A stretch of 5,887 nucleotides of DNA from Roseburia sp. CAG:309 (lineage in GTDB: Bacteria > Bacillota > Clostridia > Lachnospirales > Lachnospiraceae), in assembly GCA_000434115.1 (NCBI GenBank), contig FR894061.1, positions 16,588-22,474 on the forward strand, in the 5' to 3' direction. The notes beneath the pieces were generated by a model. That model was not told the origin of the DNA. It was given only the letters and a program-made list of their open reading frames with translations, and did not search any database. Below are positions 5,329 through 5,887 of the stretch, piece after piece. The position numbers and the translations under genes were made by a program. Numbering within the stretch: the stretch's first letter is position 1; every line of letters starts with the position of its first letter.

Positions 5329-5887
5329 GTGAAAATATTACTTAGCCGAAAACTGAGCATTGTCTTTCTGATCGTGCAGTTTTTGATCAGTGCGGCATTG
5401 GTTGGCATTGCATTTTATGTTGGTTTCATTCCACTCAAATATATTGCGGCGCTTATCGTTGTATGTCTGTTCCTGCTGGCATATGAGATATTCAGCCAGA
5501 TGACAGATAAGACATACATTGTCGGGCGTGTACTGTGTGCTCTGATATGCTTTTTCTATATCGGCGGCGGATATTATTGTGTCAATACGTATTCTGCCAT
5601 TGATGAGATGGCAGGCCAGCAGGTAAAAGTAGATGAGATTTCCTGTATTGTATTGAAAGATGATCCGGCACAGAGTATTTATGATACGAAAGACTATACG
5701 TTTGGTATTCTTGCCACAAACGACCGTGAGAATACCGATAAAGCACTTGCCGAAGTGCAGGCGGCAATCGGAAAAGAGCCGGCGATGACGGAATATCAGG
5801 ACAATGATACCCTGATCGATGCTCTTTATGCGAAAGACGTGAATGCCATTATCATCAATGAGGCAAACCGCAGTCCGATCGAAGAGT
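5329..5887 (+). CDS. LytR-CpsA-Psr (LCP) family cell-wall polymer ligase, N-terminal part
   Basis: These are the first 186 codons of a protein that continues past the right edge, starting at GTG. It begins MKILLSRKLSIVFLIVQFLI and has three membrane segments (about residues 10-31, 38-55 and 66-86), followed by an extracellular region. The stretch ISCIVLKDDPAQSIYDTKDYTFGIL (104-128) and DRENTDKALAEVQ (132-144) resembles the extra domain that precedes the catalytic LCP domain in many clostridial LCP proteins. The catalytic LCP core itself is not in the window, so the call rests on the N-terminal architecture and context. LCP enzymes transfer lipid-linked glycopolymers such as teichoic acids onto peptidoglycan outside the membrane. 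The gene follows the export and glycerophosphotransferase operon by 84 bp, which fits the final attachment step. It has its own promoter and an odd repeated leader. An alternative is another membrane-anchored wall-biogenesis protein. Confidence 0.75.
   Translation, partial: MKILLSRKLSIVFLIVQFLISAALVGIAFYVGFIPLKYIAALIVVCLFLLAYEIFSQMTDKTYIVGRVLCALICFFYIGGGYYCVNTYSAIDEMAGQQVKVDEISCIVLKDDPAQSIYDTKDYTFGILATNDRENTDKALAEVQAAIGKEPAMTEYQDNDTLIDALYAKDVNAIIINEANRSPIEE

Noticed and set aside
5582..5767. A 61-codon minus-strand open frame
   Set aside because: It is antisense to the LCP-type coding region, which has the better start and composition.

Overview
The window looks like a chromosomal segment from a low-to-moderate GC Firmicute, most likely a gut clostridium of the Lachnospiraceae type. 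This is inferred from strong GGAGG-type ribosome sites, A/T-rich intergenic regions with near-consensus sigma-A promoters, a teichoic-acid-like export cassette, and an LCP protein with an N-terminal extension as I recall it from that family. Species cannot be named from the sequence alone.

Left arm (1-1907, minus strand). A complete biotin-dependent carboxyltransferase of the PccB/MmdA family (396-1907) is followed 35 bp downstream by the first 120 codons of an MBOAT membrane O-acyltransferase (1-360), cut by the window edge. Both read leftward and could share the promoter at 1959-1986.

Centre (1908-2096). A 189-bp divergent intergenic region carries two back-to-back promoters, each with a good -35 and an extended -10 box. 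One faces left to the carboxyltransferase and one faces right to the export operon.

Right arm (2097-5244, plus strand). Four tightly packed genes form one probable operon. They are an ABC-2 polysaccharide/teichoic-acid export permease (TagG/Wzm-like), its ATPase (TagH/Wzt-like, without a C-terminal extension), glycerol-3-phosphate cytidylyltransferase (TagD/TarD), and a CDP-glycerol glycerophosphotransferase (TagB/TagF family, 369 aa), whose start overlaps the tagD stop as ATGA. Together TagD makes CDP-glycerol, the transferase places glycerol-phosphate on a lipid-linked acceptor at the cytoplasmic face, and the ABC pair exports the product.

Right edge (5329-5887, plus strand). The N-terminal 186 codons of an LytR-CpsA-Psr (LCP) protein start at a GTG. 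LCP enzymes attach such polymers to peptidoglycan, so it completes the pathway logically. It has its own promoter, embedded in the end of the transferase gene, and a leader with a 17/18-identical tandem repeat built around an 11-bp palindrome. That repeat is the least explained element in the window. I see no RNA genes, mobile elements or CRISPR arrays, and no clearly novel multi-gene system.
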